A DNA stretch of 64,000 nucleotides from an uncultured Roseibium sp. (GCF_947496995.1 NZ_CANMFD010000002.1:1-64000), one strand, 5' to 3'; positions 37,704-48,166 are shown, counted from the stretch's first letter. Program-made: numbers and translations. The notes: a model not told the origin generated them from the letters alone.

Positions 37704-39322
37704 TATGTCCGTTCCCCGGTCAGGAATATGGGAGCATCGGCTCGTGGCAGCGTGAACTGAAAGATGGTGCCGTGCGGCTCGTTGTCCATCATCCACAACC
37801 GTCCGCCATGGGCCTCGATGATCCACCGGCAAAAAATGAGCCCCATGCCCATCCCGTCGGGTTTCGTCGTGAAGAACGGCTCGAAAATACGCTCCTTGCA
37901 ATCGGGTGTCATTCCGGAGCCCGAGTCTTCAACTGAAACCAGAATTCTGTCCGAGCCCTGAGGCGCGGTCTGGATGCGCAACACACGCTCCCGGCTGCTT
38001 ACGGCAGTCATGGCGTCAATGGAGTTCGCGACGAGATTCGAGATGACTTGCTCAAGCTGGACGGGACACCCCGTTACCAGTGGCAGTGTCTCGTAAAGCT
38101 CCGTCTGGACGGATATGCGCGCCAGATGTGTCTCGCTCCGGCTGCGCTTCAAGGTTTCGACAATGAGCTGGTTCACGTCGGCTGGAACCCGTTCCTGGGT
38201 ACCCTTTTTGAACATCGTCCTGATGCCGTCGATAACCTTGGCGGTGCGATGGCCGTCATTGACGATGCGTTCCAGTGCAGCCTTTGCCTCCGGGAGATCG
38301 GGGGGAGACCTTCCGAGCCAGCGCATTCCTGCATCGGCATTGGTCACCATGCTTGCCAGCGGCTGGTTGACTTCATGCGCGATGGATGCCGACAAGGCTT
38401 CCATCGCCGTGATCCTGGCATCGCGCGTGCGGCGCTCAGCCAGAACCGACCGAGCAAGCCGCGCGTAGAGTGTCATCGTTTCTGAGAGCAAGACCAGCAA
38501 AACTATGCTTGCGGAGATCAACCCGTAAAGTCGTCCTGCCCACCAGCCGACGCTGAGGCGGAGACCCGAGCTGACGTAAGACAGAAGAATGATCTCGATG
38601 AGGCTCGAACACAGCACCACCATCAGCCAGAGATCGAGTACGGAGCATCGACCTCTCCAGAGACTGAGAAGCCCGGCCAGAGAAAGGCCAACCGCAGTGG
38701 CTGGAACGTAATGCCAGAGGTCCGAGACGTGCATCTCGTCCCGCATGAACGTCGGCAGCGCATCATCATTGGCCACGACGAGCCATGTGAGAGCGAGTGC
38801 GATGACGATGACGCCGGTGACGCTCATAACGATTATGTTGCGCTCGGTGCCCTGCGGAGTTCGCAAGAACGTGTCGGAATCCTTCATGAGCGCGTAGGCA
38901 AGTACAAACAGCGGGAAACTGAGGCGGCGCACTGTGGCAATCATGGCGGTGGTTTGAAGTCCGGCATCGGGCAGGCCGAGCGAAGCGGACACCCCCGGAA
39001 ACGTGAGTGCCCATGGCAGGATCATCGCTCCCGAAAAGAGGTATCCGAGCGATAGGGCGAGTACGGCACTCGAACGCTGAACTGAAAACAGAGCCAGCAG
39101 CAACGTTGCGGTCACGAGATCGACGATGAATACTGCGGTTGCATAGGCGGGAAGCAATGCTTCCGTGTGTTCGAGCGCGATGCTTGCGAAGGGCACTGTG
39201 ACCAGAAGCGCGGCAACGAGCACGACCAGCACGCCAATTGCAAACTGCCATTGATCGCGGCCACTGAGTGATGTCGTAAGCAGGAAGAGATGGTCTTCCC
39301 TCGATTTACTCGTCGAGTGCAC
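37703..39322 (-). CDS. Membrane sensor histidine kinase with MASE4-like input domain
   Basis: A 539-aa kinase. The N-terminal ~285 residues hold about eight membrane helices resembling the MASE4 sensor. A HisKA domain follows, with phospho-acceptor H316 in SIAHEVNQPLAS. The ATPase domain shows the N box NLVANSIDAM, VEDSGSGM and GMGMGLIFC. The start is GTG 39322, behind GAGGTAAGAAA. The membrane-embedded sensor suggests a lipophilic or membrane-derived signal, which is inference. It is coupled to the FixJ-type gene. Confidence 0.92.
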   Translation of the reverse strand: MHSTSKSREDHLFLLTTSLSGRDQWQFAIGVLVVLVAALLVTVPFASIALEHTEALLPAYATAVFIVDLVTATLLLALFSVQRSSAVLALSLGYLFSGAMILPWALTFPGVSASLGLPDAGLQTTAMIATVRRLSFPLFVLAYALMKDSDTFLRTPQGTERNIIVMSVTGVIVIALALTWLVVANDDALPTFMRDEMHVSDLWHYVPATAVGLSLAGLLSLWRGRCSVLDLWLMVVLCSSLIEIILLSYVSSGLRLSVGWWAGRLYGLISASIVLLVLLSETMTLYARLARSVLAERRTRDARITAMEALSASIAHEVNQPLASMVTNADAGMRWLGRSPPDLPEAKAALERIVNDGHRTAKVIDGIRTMFKKGTQERVPADVNQLIVETLKRSRSETHLARISVQTELYETLPLVTGCPVQLEQVISNLVANSIDAMTAVSSRERVLRIQTAPQGSDRILVSVEDSGSGMTPDCKERIFEPFFTTKPDGMGMGLIFCRWIIEAHGGRLWMMDNEPHGTIFQFTLPRADAPIFLTGERT

Positions 39323-40119
39323 TTTCTTACCTCAATGGATTCCCGCGGGGCTCTGCCGGAAAGCAAACTGCGTCGTTGTTCGGTCGTGCCCTCCTGCAGC
39401 CGATCCTTCGATCAGAGGGAATACCAGATTGAATGCGGAGACAGCGTCTCAAAAACAAACGTGCTAGTTCGGTGAAATCCGATGATTGCGACCCAGGCGA
39501 CTAAACCAAATCATCAGGGGCAGTCTCATTCCACTTCACCAAGAGGACTTTTTACCTTTCGGACAATAGCGAGAAATGTTGATCGGAATTTGGAAGGGGG
39601 TCTGTTGGTGTAAAATTCTCTCCGTAGTTTTCTCCAAAAACGCTCGCGTTACCAGACTATTGTGGAGGCATGTATTGCTTCTGCGTTTCCGGTGTCTGCC
39701 GTGGCTGGCTGTCAATATTGGCCATCCTCTCGTTAAAGCCGGCTTCGGCAGCATGGCGTCTGGATCCCGATCAGTCCGGATCCGGCGCCGATCCGGCCAG
39801 TCGTTCAACTTACGACAGCCGTCCACTTTCCATGCCTTTTCGGCGAATTTGCACCGCCTTTATCGACTCGGCTTTTTCGAGGAAATCCGGGCTCATTCAA
39901 GCAGAATGTGGCTTCGATCCCGCTAATCCTGCCATCCCCGGACAAAACCGGTCTTTTGGCCTTGAAATAAAATCCCCCGCCAACTATAAGGCGCGCATTC
40001 CACACGCAAGGGGCGGAACCTGAGCTTTATCGGGGTCCATCCGGTGGCCGATGGGAGAAATCCTTCGGCCCACAATCCTCTTGCGGAGGTCAAACCGGAA
40101 AACCAGGAGAGCAAGCCCA
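39323..40119. other. Long intergenic region before rpsB
   Basis: About 800 bases between the divergent kinase gene and rpsB. It holds the rpsB promoter at 39962-39990 and presumably the kinase promoter. A plus-strand frame at 39670-40023 (117 codons) starts with a signal-peptide-like stretch but has a badly spaced ribosome site and runs through the rpsB promoter, so I do not call it. The remaining ~500 bases show nothing I recognise. Confidence 0.35.
39962..39990 (+). promoter_or_regulatory. Promoter of rpsB-tsf
   Basis: TTGAAA (39962-39967), a spacer of exactly 17 bases, and TATAAG (39985-39990). This is the best sigma-70-like promoter in the window. It leaves a ~120-base leader before rpsB, enough for autoregulation by ribosomal protein S2, as known in other bacteria. 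Confidence 0.75.
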
Positions 40120-41007
40120 ATGGCATTGCCCGATTTTACCATGCGTCAGCTTCTGGAAGCTGGCGTGCACTTTGGTCACCAGAAACACCGTTGGAACCCG
40201 CGCATGGGTTCGTACATCTTTGGTGTACGCAACGATGTTCACATCATGGACCTGTCCCAGACCGTTCCGCTGCTGCATCAGGCGCTGAAAGCCGTTTCAG
40301 ACACCGTTGCCGGTGGTGGCCGCGTTCTGATCGTCGGCACCAAGCGTCAGGCACAGGAAGCAGTGGCGACATCCGCGCGTAACTCCGCGCAGTATTTCGT
40401 CAACGCCCGCTGGCTCGGTGGTATGCTGACCAACTGGAAGACCATTTCCCAGTCCATTCAGCGCCTGCGCAAGCTGGAAGAGACCTTGTCCTCGGACGCT
40501 GCGAACGCTCTGACCAAGAAAGAGCGCCTGTTCATGGACCGCGAGCGCGAAAAGCTCGAGCGGAACCTGGGCGGCATCAAGGACATGGGCGGCATCCCGG
40601 ACCTGATCTTCGTGATCGACACCAACCGTGAAGCCATCGCCATCCAGGAAGCCCGCCGTCTGGGCATCCCGGTCGCCGCGATCCTCGATTCGAACTGCAA
40701 CCCGGATGGCATCACCTATCCGGTGCCGGGCAACGACGATGCAGGCCGCGCGCTTTCGCTTTACTGCGATCTGATCGCCCGTGCCGCCATCGACGGTATT
40801 TCCCGCGCCCAGGGTGCATCCGGCATGGATGTCGGTGCGTCGGAAGAAGCGCCGGTCGAAGAAGCTCTGGCCGAGCCGGTTGCCGAAGCAGCACCTGCTG
40901 CCGAAGAGGCCCCGGCCGAGCCTGCCGCTGAAGCGGCTCCGGCTGAAGCTGCACCGGCAGCTGCAGAAGCAGAACCGGAAGCAGACAAGGCCGCACCGGC
41001 CGCCTGA
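40120..41007 (+). CDS. rpsB: 30S ribosomal protein S2
   Basis: A 295-aa S2 protein beginning [20 protein letters not shown], with the family segments [12 protein letters not shown] and [15 protein letters not shown]. The last ~45 residues are an Ala/Glu/Pro-rich tail absent from E. coli S2 but common in alphaproteobacteria. I chose ATG 40120, preceded by CAGGAGAGCAAGCCCA. The frame open from 40051 is leader. It is followed by tsf after 145 bases. Confidence 0.97.
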   Translation: MALPDFTMRQLLEAGVHFGHQKHRWNPRMGSYIFGVRNDVHIMDLSQTVPLLHQALKAVSDTVAGGGRVLIVGTKRQAQEAVATSARNSAQYFVNARWLGGMLTNWKTISQSIQRLRKLEETLSSDAANALTKKERLFMDREREKLERNLGGIKDMGGIPDLIFVIDTNREAIAIQEARRLGIPVAAILDSNCNPDGITYPVPGNDDAGRALSLYCDLIARAAIDGISRAQGASGMDVGASEEAPVEEALAEPVAEAAPAAEEAPAEPAAEAAPAEAAPAAAEAEPEADKAAPAA

Positions 41008-41152
41008 TAACAGCTCTGCCGCAGTTTATCTGCGGCAGAAACTTGTTGAATTCGCAAGGCGGGCTGCACTTTGTTGCAGCCCCGTCATAAAGACGCGGAA
41101 AGCCATCGGCTAAACCGTGTCTCACCCGAAACCCCCATGCACGAGGCAATCG

Positions 41153-42070
41153 ATGAGCATTACCGCCGCGATGGTAAAAGAGCTCCGCGAGAAATCCGGC
41201 GCTGGCATGATGGACTGCAAGACCGCCCTTAAAGAAACCGACGGTGACATGGAAGCGGCTATCGACTGGCTGCGCACCAAGGGGCTGGCCAAGGCAGCAA
41301 AGAAGGCAGGCCGTCTGGCCGCTGAAGGTCTTGTCGGCGTCGCCACGGACGGCAGCAAGGCTGCCGTGATCGAGCTGAACTCCGAAACCGACTTCGTCTC
41401 CCGCAACGAAGGCTTCCAGGAACTGGTTTCCAAGGTTGCCCAGGTTGCCGTGACGACCGATGGATCCGTTGAAGCCGTCTCCGCCGCCGATATTGGTGGC
41501 AAGTCGGTCGCCGACACGATCACCGAAGCGATCGCCACCATCGGCGAGAACATGAGCCTGCGCCGCACCGCCACCCTTTCTGCCGGTGAGGGCGTTGTCG
41601 CCACCTATGTCCACGGCGCCGTAGCCGATGGCCTAGGCAAGATCGGCGTGCTTGTCGCGCTTGAATCTTCCGGTGACAAGGAAAAGCTCAACGCGCTTGG
41701 CCGTCAGATCGCCATGCACGTGGCCGCGACCAGCCCGCTGGCGCTGAACACCGAAGCGCTGGACCCGGCTGTGGTCGAGCGTGAAAAGTCGGTCTTCTCC
41801 GAGCAGGCACGCGACTCTGGCAAGCCGGAAAACATCATTGAGAAAATGGTGGAAGGACGTTTGCGCAAATTCTACGAGGAAGTTACCCTCGTGAAACAGG
41901 CGTTCGTCATCAATCCGGACCAGACGGTCGAACAGGCCGTCGAGGCTCTGGCAAAGGATCTCGGTACCGGGGTCAAGCTTACCGGCTTCGTCCGCTTCGC
42001 TCTCGGCGAGGGGATCGAGAAGGAAGAGCAAGACTTCGCCGCCGAAGTGGCGGCAGCCTCCGGGCAGTAA
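41153..42070 (+). CDS. tsf: Elongation factor Ts
   Basis: A 305-aa guanine-nucleotide exchange factor for EF-Tu. The N-terminal UBA-like part is [20 protein letters not shown], and the core contains [16 protein letters not shown], which contacts EF-Tu. The ATG at 41153 follows ACGAGGCAATCG. It is cotranscribed with rpsB and ends at a strong terminator. Confidence 0.97.
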   Translation: MSITAAMVKELREKSGAGMMDCKTALKETDGDMEAAIDWLRTKGLAKAAKKAGRLAAEGLVGVATDGSKAAVIELNSETDFVSRNEGFQELVSKVAQVAVTTDGSVEAVSAADIGGKSVADTITEAIATIGENMSLRRTATLSAGEGVVATYVHGAVADGLGKIGVLVALESSGDKEKLNALGRQIAMHVAATSPLALNTEALDPAVVEREKSVFSEQARDSGKPENIIEKMVEGRLRKFYEEVTLVKQAFVINPDQTVEQAVEALAKDLGTGVKLTGFVRFALGEGIEKEEQDFAAEVAAASGQ

Positions 42071-42079
42071 GTTCCAGAA

Positions 42080-42109
42080 AAAGCGCCGGTCAGTCCGGCG
42101 CTTTTTTTT
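42080..42109 (+). terminator. Rho-independent terminator of rpsB-tsf
   Basis: AAAGCGCCGG (42080-42089) pairs with CCGGCGCTTT around TCAGT, followed by a run of eight T's at 42102-42109. It stands 10 bases after the tsf stop. Confidence 0.92.
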
Positions 42110-42172
42110 GAGGCATTCCGCATGCGCACCGACGCGGACCGGATGCCGCGGTACATTTGAGGGGATCCGCTT

Positions 42173-42207
42173 GCAGACCTTCCACCGACTGCGGTTGGAG
42201 GTCTGAA
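42173..42207 (+). other. Hairpin in the pyrH leader
   Basis: CAGACCT pairs with AGGTCTG and the inner CCACCG partly with CGGTTGG, ~40 bases before pyrH. It could be a leader structure affecting pyrH. No known regulatory RNA is recognised. Confidence 0.3.
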
Positions 42208-42245
42208 AGCCGATCTGGACAAAGACTTTCAAGAAGGGCGCAGCC

Positions 42246-42965
42246 GTGACGAATTCCTTGCGATGGAAACGTATCCTCCTGAAACTTTCCGGCGAGGCCC
42301 TGATGGGATCGCAGGCTTTCGGGATCGACCCGGCCATCGTGCAGAGGATCGCCAAGGAGATTGCCGACGCGGTGGCGCTTGGAGCCCAGGTCGGCGTCGT
42401 CGTGGGCGGCGGCAACATCTTCCGGGGCGTAGCCGTGGCTGCCAAGGGCGGCAACCGGGTCACCGGTGACCATATGGGCATGCTGGCCACCATCATGAAC
42501 AGCCTGACGCTCGCCGATGCCCTGCGCCGGCTCAAGGTCAACGCCCGCGTTCTGTCCGCTGTTGCCGTACCGTCCATCTGCGAGACGTTTTCCCAGCGTG
42601 TCGCGGACCGCTACATGGAAGACGGCGATGTGATTGTCTTCGCCGGCGGCACCGGCAATCCGTTCTTCACCACCGATAGCGGCGCCGCGCTGCGCGCTGC
42701 CGAAATGAAATGCGATGCCTTCCTGAAAGGTACCCAGGTGGACGGCGTCTACTCGGAAGACCCGAAGGTCAATCCGAATGCGGAGCGCTACGACAGCCTC
42801 GACTATGAAGAGATCATCAGCCGCAATTTAAAGGTGATGGACACCACCGCCATCGCACTGGCGCGCGACAATTCCATTCCGGTTATCGTCTTTTCCATCC
42901 ATACACCCGGCGCGCTTGTCAGCGTTCTGCAGGAGACCGGCACTTACACGGTCGTCGGCGGCTAA
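42246..42965 (+). CDS. pyrH: Uridylate kinase
   Basis: A 239-aa UMP kinase of the amino-acid-kinase fold. The P-loop-like start is RILLKLSGEALMG, followed by GVVVGGGNIFRG, DHMGMLATIMN, and GGTGNPFFTTDSGAALRA. It converts UMP to UDP for RNA, cell wall and CTP synthesis. The start is GTG 42246, with AAGAAGGG upstream. The pyrH-frr-uppS-cdsA-dxr-rseP-bamA order is strongly conserved. Confidence 0.96.
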   Translation: MTNSLRWKRILLKLSGEALMGSQAFGIDPAIVQRIAKEIADAVALGAQVGVVVGGGNIFRGVAVAAKGGNRVTGDHMGMLATIMNSLTLADALRRLKVNARVLSAVAVPSICETFSQRVADRYMEDGDVIVFAGGTGNPFFTTDSGAALRAAEMKCDAFLKGTQVDGVYSEDPKVNPNAERYDSLDYEEIISRNLKVMDTTAIALARDNSIPVIVFSIHTPGALVSVLQETGTYTVVGG

Positions 42966-43239
42966 CGCTCGAAGTTTCAGGTTCCCCGAGGACCCCGAAG
43001 CAACTGCCGCGGATGCTGCCATGATAGACTGCCACGAGTGAAGTCACGGGCGGGGCTGGTGTTTTCCTGCCTTGCAGGCCTTGACGCCGGACCGCGTGTC
43101 AATGGGTGGGCTATGCCGTGTGGACGGCGCCAAATTGTCAACAGAACGGGCACAAGCACTTGTGTTTCAGCACGTTTATGCCATGTTGGCGCGCGCCGGG
43201 ACTCTATCAAGCCCAGTCAAAAACAAGAGTGAGGATAAA

Positions 43240-43803
43240 ATGTCGGTAGTAGGTGTCGATCTGGACGACTTGAAGCGCCGGATGCAAGGAGCGCTCGCTT
43301 CGCTGAAGACCGATTTCTCAGGCCTTCGGACCGGACGGGCATCCGCATCCATGCTGGATCCCATCTCCGTTCAGGCCTACGGCCAGTCCATGCCGATCAG
43401 TCAGGTCGGCACCGTGTCCGTACCGGAGCCGCGCATGGTCGCGATCCAGGTCTGGGACAAGACGATGGTTGCCGCCGTCGAACGGGCGATCCGGGAATCG
43501 AATCTCGGGCTCAACCCGGTTGTCGACGGCCAGCTGCTGCGCCTGCCGATTCCCGAGCTCAATCAGGAACGCCGCCAGGAACTGATCAAGGTCGCCCACA
43601 AATACGCCGAACAGGCGCGCGTCGCGATCCGTCACGTCCGCCGCGACGGAATGGATACCGCAAAAAAGGCCGAAAAAGACGGTGACATCTCCCAGGACGA
43701 CAGCCGTGTCGCATCCGATGAAGTGCAGAAGCTGACCGATCAGATGATCGGTGAGGTGGACAGCATGCTGGAGAAAAAAGAGCAGGAAATTTCCCAGGTC
43801 TGA
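43240..43803 (+). CDS. frr: Ribosome recycling factor
   Basis: A 187-aa two-domain factor that with EF-G splits post-termination ribosomes. The family segments [27 protein letters not shown] and [20 protein letters not shown] are clear. GTGAGGATAAA precedes ATG 43240. Upstream open frame to 43072 is leader. The 274-base gap from pyrH may carry its own promoter, but I see no strong one. Confidence 0.96.
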   Translation: MSVVGVDLDDLKRRMQGALASLKTDFSGLRTGRASASMLDPISVQAYGQSMPISQVGTVSVPEPRMVAIQVWDKTMVAAVERAIRESNLGLNPVVDGQLLRLPIPELNQERRQELIKVAHKYAEQARVAIRHVRRDGMDTAKKAEKDGDISQDDSRVASDEVQKLTDQMIGEVDSMLEKKEQEISQV

Positions 43804-43834
43804 TCGGACCCGGACCTGTGAACAGGGGAGCCTC

Positions 43835-44602
43835 ATGAGCGTCAGCCCGGACCGGAGCCCGCATGTATCTGCCGCGGAAGGTGGCAGCGCGAAAACGCCG
43901 CGCCACGTTGCCTTCATCATGGATGGCAACGGGCGATGGGCGACCGCGCGCGGCCTGCCGCGGACGGAAGGGCACCGCCACGGTCTGGAAAGCCTGCGCC
44001 GGGTGATCCGCCATGCCGGCGCGCGCGGCATCGAGGTAATCACCATCTACAGTTTTTCCTCCGAGAACTGGAGCCGGCCGGAAACCGAGGTCTCCTTTCT
44101 CATGGGGCTGCTGCGGCGCTTCGTGCAACGCGATCTGAGCGAGCTGCACGAAGCCAATGTGCGCATTCGGATCATCGGCAGCCGCTGCGAACTGGAACCG
44201 GGCATCGCCGCCCTGCTGCAGGAGGCCGAGGACCTGACCCGCAACAACACCGGGCTGAACCTCGTGGTGGCCTTCAATTACGGGGCGCGCATGGAAATCG
44301 TCCGTGCTGCGAAAGCGCTGGCGCAAAAGGTTGCTTCCGGTGAACTGCAGCCGGAAGACATTTCCGAAGCTGCCTTTTCCGAAGCTCTCGACACCGGCGG
44401 GCTGCCCGACCCGGACCTCATCATCCGCACAAGTGGCGAGATGCGGCTTTCCAATTTTCTTCTCTGGCAGGCGGCCTATTCGGAATTCTATTTCTGCGAC
44501 AAACACTGGCCGGATTTCGATGAGGCAGCGTTTGACGAGGCCCTTATCTGTTTTGGCAACCGGCAGCGCCGGTATGGCGGTCTCGATGCCAAAGCGTTGT
44601 AG
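43835..44602 (+). CDS. uppS: Isoprenyl (undecaprenyl) diphosphate synthase
   Basis: A 255-aa cis-prenyltransferase that makes the C55 carrier for peptidoglycan and polysaccharides. The catalytic Asp lies in [10 protein letters not shown]. Other motifs are [11 protein letters not shown] and the C-terminal [31 protein letters not shown] precedes the ATG at 43835. It lies 31 bases after frr. Confidence 0.96.
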   Translation: MSVSPDRSPHVSAAEGGSAKTPRHVAFIMDGNGRWATARGLPRTEGHRHGLESLRRVIRHAGARGIEVITIYSFSSENWSRPETEVSFLMGLLRRFVQRDLSELHEANVRIRIIGSRCELEPGIAALLQEAEDLTRNNTGLNLVVAFNYGARMEIVRAAKALAQKVASGELQPEDISEAAFSEALDTGGLPDPDLIIRTSGEMRLSNFLLWQAAYSEFYFCDKHWPDFDEAAFDEALICFGNRQRRYGGLDAKAL

Positions 44603-44617
44603 CGGGCTTTCCGCGTA

Positions 44618-45496
44618 ATGGCAGACCCCCAACACACTTCGAAAAAACTGTCCGACCTCGGTTTGAGGTTCGCCTCGGCGGTGGTTCTCGGGCCGCTGGT
44701 GTTGCTGATCGCCTGGTTGGGCGGATTGCCCTATGCCGCGCTGATGCTGGTGGCGGCGGTGCTTTTCCTGTGGGAATGGTTCTCGATCACCGGAACGCGC
44801 CAGGTATCGCCCGCAGCTCTGATCGGGCAGGGCGCGCTCGTCGTGCTGACGCTCTGTCATGTGGCCGGCCATGCGGAGATCGGCTTCGCGGTGGTCCTGC
44901 TGGCGGCGCTTGCCGCCTTTGGTCTCGGCAGATTTTCCCGAGCCGGGAGATGGAGCGCGGAGGGGATCCTTTATAGCGGGTGCGCGCTTTTCGCGCTTCT
45001 GGCGATCCGGGAAGGGACTGGAGGCCTGCTGTTCACGTTCTTTCTGTTGTTCGTGGTCTGGGCGACCGACATCTTCGCTTATTTCACCGGCCGGGCGCTC
45101 GGAGGCCCGAAACTCTGGGCCCGGGTTTCGCCGAAGAAAACCTGGTCGGGCGCCATCGGCGGACTGGTTCTGGCGGCGGCATTCGGTGTCGGCGTGGTTG
45201 TTGTCGCGGGCGCCTGGGCCGGGCAAGAAGCCGGGCTGGGAGACGCGGACCGGAACCTGAGGGTCTGGGCCTTGCTGGCGGCCGCGCTTTCAATCGTCTC
45301 TCAAGCGGGCGATCTTCTGGAATCCGCGGTCAAGCGCAGGTTCGACGTGAAGGATTCCAGCCGTCTTATTCCCGGCCACGGGGGAATCATGGACCGTATC
45401 GACGGTCTTGTCGCCGCGGCTATTTTCGCCGTTCTGATCGGCGTGATCGCAGGAGGCTCCCTGAGGGACCCGATCGCGGGCCTGGGTCTGAGTTAA
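44618..45496 (+). CDS. cdsA: Phosphatidate cytidylyltransferase
   Basis: A 292-aa membrane enzyme that makes CDP-diacylglycerol for phospholipid synthesis. It has about seven helices. The family signature near the C-terminus, SAVKRRFDVKDSSRLIPGHGGIMDRIDGL, carries the metal-binding Asp residues. It starts 15 bases after uppS. Confidence 0.94.
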   Translation: MADPQHTSKKLSDLGLRFASAVVLGPLVLLIAWLGGLPYAALMLVAAVLFLWEWFSITGTRQVSPAALIGQGALVVLTLCHVAGHAEIGFAVVLLAALAAFGLGRFSRAGRWSAEGILYSGCALFALLAIREGTGGLLFTFFLLFVVWATDIFAYFTGRALGGPKLWARVSPKKTWSGAIGGLVLAAAFGVGVVVVAGAWAGQEAGLGDADRNLRVWALLAAALSIVSQAGDLLESAVKRRFDVKDSSRLIPGHGGIMDRIDGLVAAAIFAVLIGVIAGGSLRDPIAGLGLS

Positions 45497-45512
45497 GTCT
45501 GGAGTTGCGACC

Positions 45513-46712
45513 ATGGCGGCGGGAACCGCTTTCATCGACGAGACTGCGCCGATACGGATCATCGTGCTTGGCGCCACCGGCTCGATCGGCCAGAGCCTTG
45601 CGGATCTGATCGAACGATCTCCAGAACGGTTCGACGTCGTTGCCCTTGTGGCGAACCGCAACGCGCAAGCTCTTGCGGCAATGGCAAAAACACTGAATGC
45701 GTCATCGGCTGTTCTGGCGGATGCATCCTGTTACCAGGATCTTGCCGACCACCTCAAAGGGACCGGCATCGCTGTGTCGGCGGGAGAGGCCGCGGTCCTT
45801 GAAGCGGTCGAGCGCGACGCGGACCTGGTCGTCGGCGCCATCGTCGGTGCGGCAGGCCTCGCGCCCACCATGGCGGCAATCAAGCCCGGCCGCAGGATCG
45901 CCCTTGCCAATAAGGAATGCCTGGTGTGTGCAGGTGATCTTTTCATGGAAAAGATCCGCCGGAGCGGAGCTGAACTGCTGCCGGTGGACAGCGAGCACAA
46001 CGCCATCTTCCAGGTCTTCGAGTCGGACAAGGCGGATCAGGTCGAGAAAGTCATCCTGACCGCGTCGGGCGGGCCGTTTCGGACGTTTTCCCTTGCCGAA
46101 ATGGCGGGGGTGACACCGGAGCAGGCGTTGAAACACCCGAATTGGGACATGGGCGCACGGGTTACCATCGACAGCGCCACGATGATGAACAAGGGGTTCG
46201 AGGTTATCGAGGCCTCGCATCTTTTTCCGGTGAGCCACGATCAGCTGGGCGTGCTGGTTCATCCACAGTCCGTCGTTCACGGCCTCGTCCAGTACAAGGA
46301 CGGCTCGCTGCTCGCGCAGCTCGGCAGCCCGGACATGCGCACGCCAATCGCCCATTGCCTGGCGTATCCCCGCAGGATGGCCGTGCCTGTCAGAAGGCTC
46401 GATCTAGCAGAGCTCGGCACGCTGAGTTTCGAAGCGCCCGATCCGGTGCGGTTTCCCGCGCTCGGGCTTGCCATCAGTGCGATGAAGGCAGGTGGGGCGA
46501 CGCCTGCGGCGCTGAACGCCGCCGATGAAATCGCCGTGGATGCTTTCCTGAACAGGAAGATCCGCTTTCCCGACATACCCGCCGCCATCGAAGCCCTTCT
46601 GGAGCGGATGGAGGGGGAGGGAAGCCTGGCGGCATGTGACCGTGTCGAGGACGTTCTGGCCCTCGACACGGAAGCCCGGCAAAAAACCCGCGAATGGATC
46701 GCTTCCAGGTAG
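45513..46712 (+). CDS. dxr: 1-deoxy-D-xylulose 5-phosphate reductoisomerase
   Basis: A 399-aa enzyme making MEP in the non-mevalonate isoprenoid pathway, feeding uppS. The NADPH loop is LGATGSIGQS. The metal site DSEHNAIFQ and the flexible loop region (SGGPFR, NWDMGARVTIDSATMMNKGFE) are intact. GGAGTTGCGACC precedes the ATG. Confidence 0.96.
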   Translation: MAAGTAFIDETAPIRIIVLGATGSIGQSLADLIERSPERFDVVALVANRNAQALAAMAKTLNASSAVLADASCYQDLADHLKGTGIAVSAGEAAVLEAVERDADLVVGAIVGAAGLAPTMAAIKPGRRIALANKECLVCAGDLFMEKIRRSGAELLPVDSEHNAIFQVFESDKADQVEKVILTASGGPFRTFSLAEMAGVTPEQALKHPNWDMGARVTIDSATMMNKGFEVIEASHLFPVSHDQLGVLVHPQSVVHGLVQYKDGSLLAQLGSPDMRTPIAHCLAYPRRMAVPVRRLDLAELGTLSFEAPDPVRFPALGLAISAMKAGGATPAALNAADEIAVDAFLNRKIRFPDIPAAIEALLERMEGEGSLAACDRVEDVLALDTEARQKTREWIASR

Positions 46713-46823
46713 AAACGGTCCTGCGTTTTTCAGTTTTTCACGCCGGACCATTAACACGCCGTAATTTTCCTTTTAGTACAGTGGCTCGAAATCATCCAAG
46801 CTGTGCAGGATCGGACGCCCTTT

Positions 46824-47966
46824 ATGGACCTTCTTATTTCCGCGTATTCCCTGGTCGTCGGAACCATCATTCCCTTTCTGTTCGTGCTGACGATCGTGGT
46901 TTTTTTCCATGAACTGGGGCATTTCGCCGTCGCCCGCTGGTGCAACGTCAAGGTTGACGCATTTGCGGTCGGCTTCGGCCGCGAGATCATCGGCAGAACC
47001 GACCGGCAGGGGACGCGATGGAAACTCTGCATGATTCCCCTGGGCGGATACGTGAAGTTTGCCGGGGACGAGAACGCCGCCAGCGTGCCGAGCCGTGAGC
47101 TGATCGCGCAGATGAGCGAAGAAGACCGCAAGACCGCTTTCATCGCCAAGCCGGTGTGGCAGAGGGCGGCTGTGGTCGCTGCGGGGCCGCTGGCCAATTT
47201 TATTCTGGCGATCGTGATCTTTGCGACGCTCTTCATGCTGATGGGAAAGCAGGGTCTCGAGCCGGTCGTCGAGGAAGTGTTTGCCGGCCGGGCCGCCGAG
47301 CGCGGCGGCATTCAGGCCGGCGATATCGTGCGGGAAATCGACGGGCGCGAAATTCACACCTTCGGCGAGTTGCGCCAGGTGGTGCTGATGAATGCCAATA
47401 CGCCGCTTGTCTTCGCGGTCGAGCGCGATGGAAAACTCGTCGACCTGACCGTCACCCCCGATTCCCGCGAGAAGGAAGTCTTTCTCGGCGAGCGGCAGAT
47501 GGCCGGAGATATCGGCCTGCGCGGTTCGAACGACCCCCAGTATCTGGTGCGCATCAAATACGGCCCGCTCGGTGCGGTCAACGAAGGCGTCCTGGAAACA
47601 TGGCGGATCATGGAGGGGACGGTGAACTACGTCTGGGGCGTCATCACCCAGCGTCAGTCCGCAGATCAGCTCGGCGGTCCGATTCGCGTCGCGCAGATCT
47701 CCGGCCAGGTCGCCGATCTCGGCTTTCTGCCGCTGATTTCCCTTACCGCAGTGCTTTCGGTGAGCATCGGCCTCATCAATCTGGCCCCGGTGCCGATGCT
47801 CGACGGCGGGCATCTGCTCTATTTCGCCGCCGAAGCGCTGCGTGGCAAGCCCTTGAGCGAGAGGGTTCAGGACGTGGGATTCCGTATCGGACTGGGGCTT
47901 GTGTTGATGATGATGGTCTTCGTCACATGGAAGGACATAATGAGGCTGGTAGGGCCCAGTTCCTAG
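46824..47966 (+). CDS. rseP: RIP metalloprotease RseP (site-2 protease)
   Basis: A 380-aa inner-membrane zinc protease that cuts membrane-spanning regulators and signal-peptide remnants. The HELGH zinc motif is at residues 29-33. A PDZ domain (residues ~105-210) and the second metal motif NLAPVPMLDGGH follow. I prefer ATG 46824, since MDLLISAYSL fits the family. An in-frame GTG at 46803 would add seven residues. In alphaproteobacteria it is often named MmpA. Confidence 0.93.
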   Translation: MDLLISAYSLVVGTIIPFLFVLTIVVFFHELGHFAVARWCNVKVDAFAVGFGREIIGRTDRQGTRWKLCMIPLGGYVKFAGDENAASVPSRELIAQMSEEDRKTAFIAKPVWQRAAVVAAGPLANFILAIVIFATLFMLMGKQGLEPVVEEVFAGRAAERGGIQAGDIVREIDGREIHTFGELRQVVLMNANTPLVFAVERDGKLVDLTVTPDSREKEVFLGERQMAGDIGLRGSNDPQYLVRIKYGPLGAVNEGVLETWRIMEGTVNYVWGVITQRQSADQLGGPIRVAQISGQVADLGFLPLISLTAVLSVSIGLINLAPVPMLDGGHLLYFAAEALRGKPLSERVQDVGFRIGLGLVLMMMVFVTWKDIMRLVGPSS

Positions 47967-48166
47967 GGCAATGCGCCGCAGGGTGAAGCGATGTCCGTCC
48001 ACAGGCCGTGACATTGACGCAACGTCTTCTGACTAAATCGCTTTCACCCGCCAAGTGCAGTTGCGTTATCGGTAAAATCCTATAAAACGATCATCGGTTC
48101 CGAGAATCTGCCAGGGTGAGTGCGGGTTCCGGGAGGGGTATTTAAAAACAAAGGCATAGCGCAATA
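47967..48166 (+). promoter_or_regulatory. Gap before bamA with a possible promoter
   Basis: TATAAA follows CAGTTG by 17 bases near 48057-48088, a plausible but weak promoter for bamA. The 200-base leader is unusual inside this otherwise tight series and suggests separate control of the outer-membrane assembly gene. Confidence 0.3.

Noticed and set aside
28357-39322. Genomic island or prophage
   Set aside because: No integrase, tRNA attachment repeat, transposase or phage gene is present. The block is accessory by content only.
39670-40023. 117-codon plus-strand frame with a signal-peptide-like start before rpsB
   Set aside because: GGAGG is only one base from the ATG, the frame runs through the strong rpsB promoter, and no family is recognised. 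Kept as intergenic, but worth checking in relatives.
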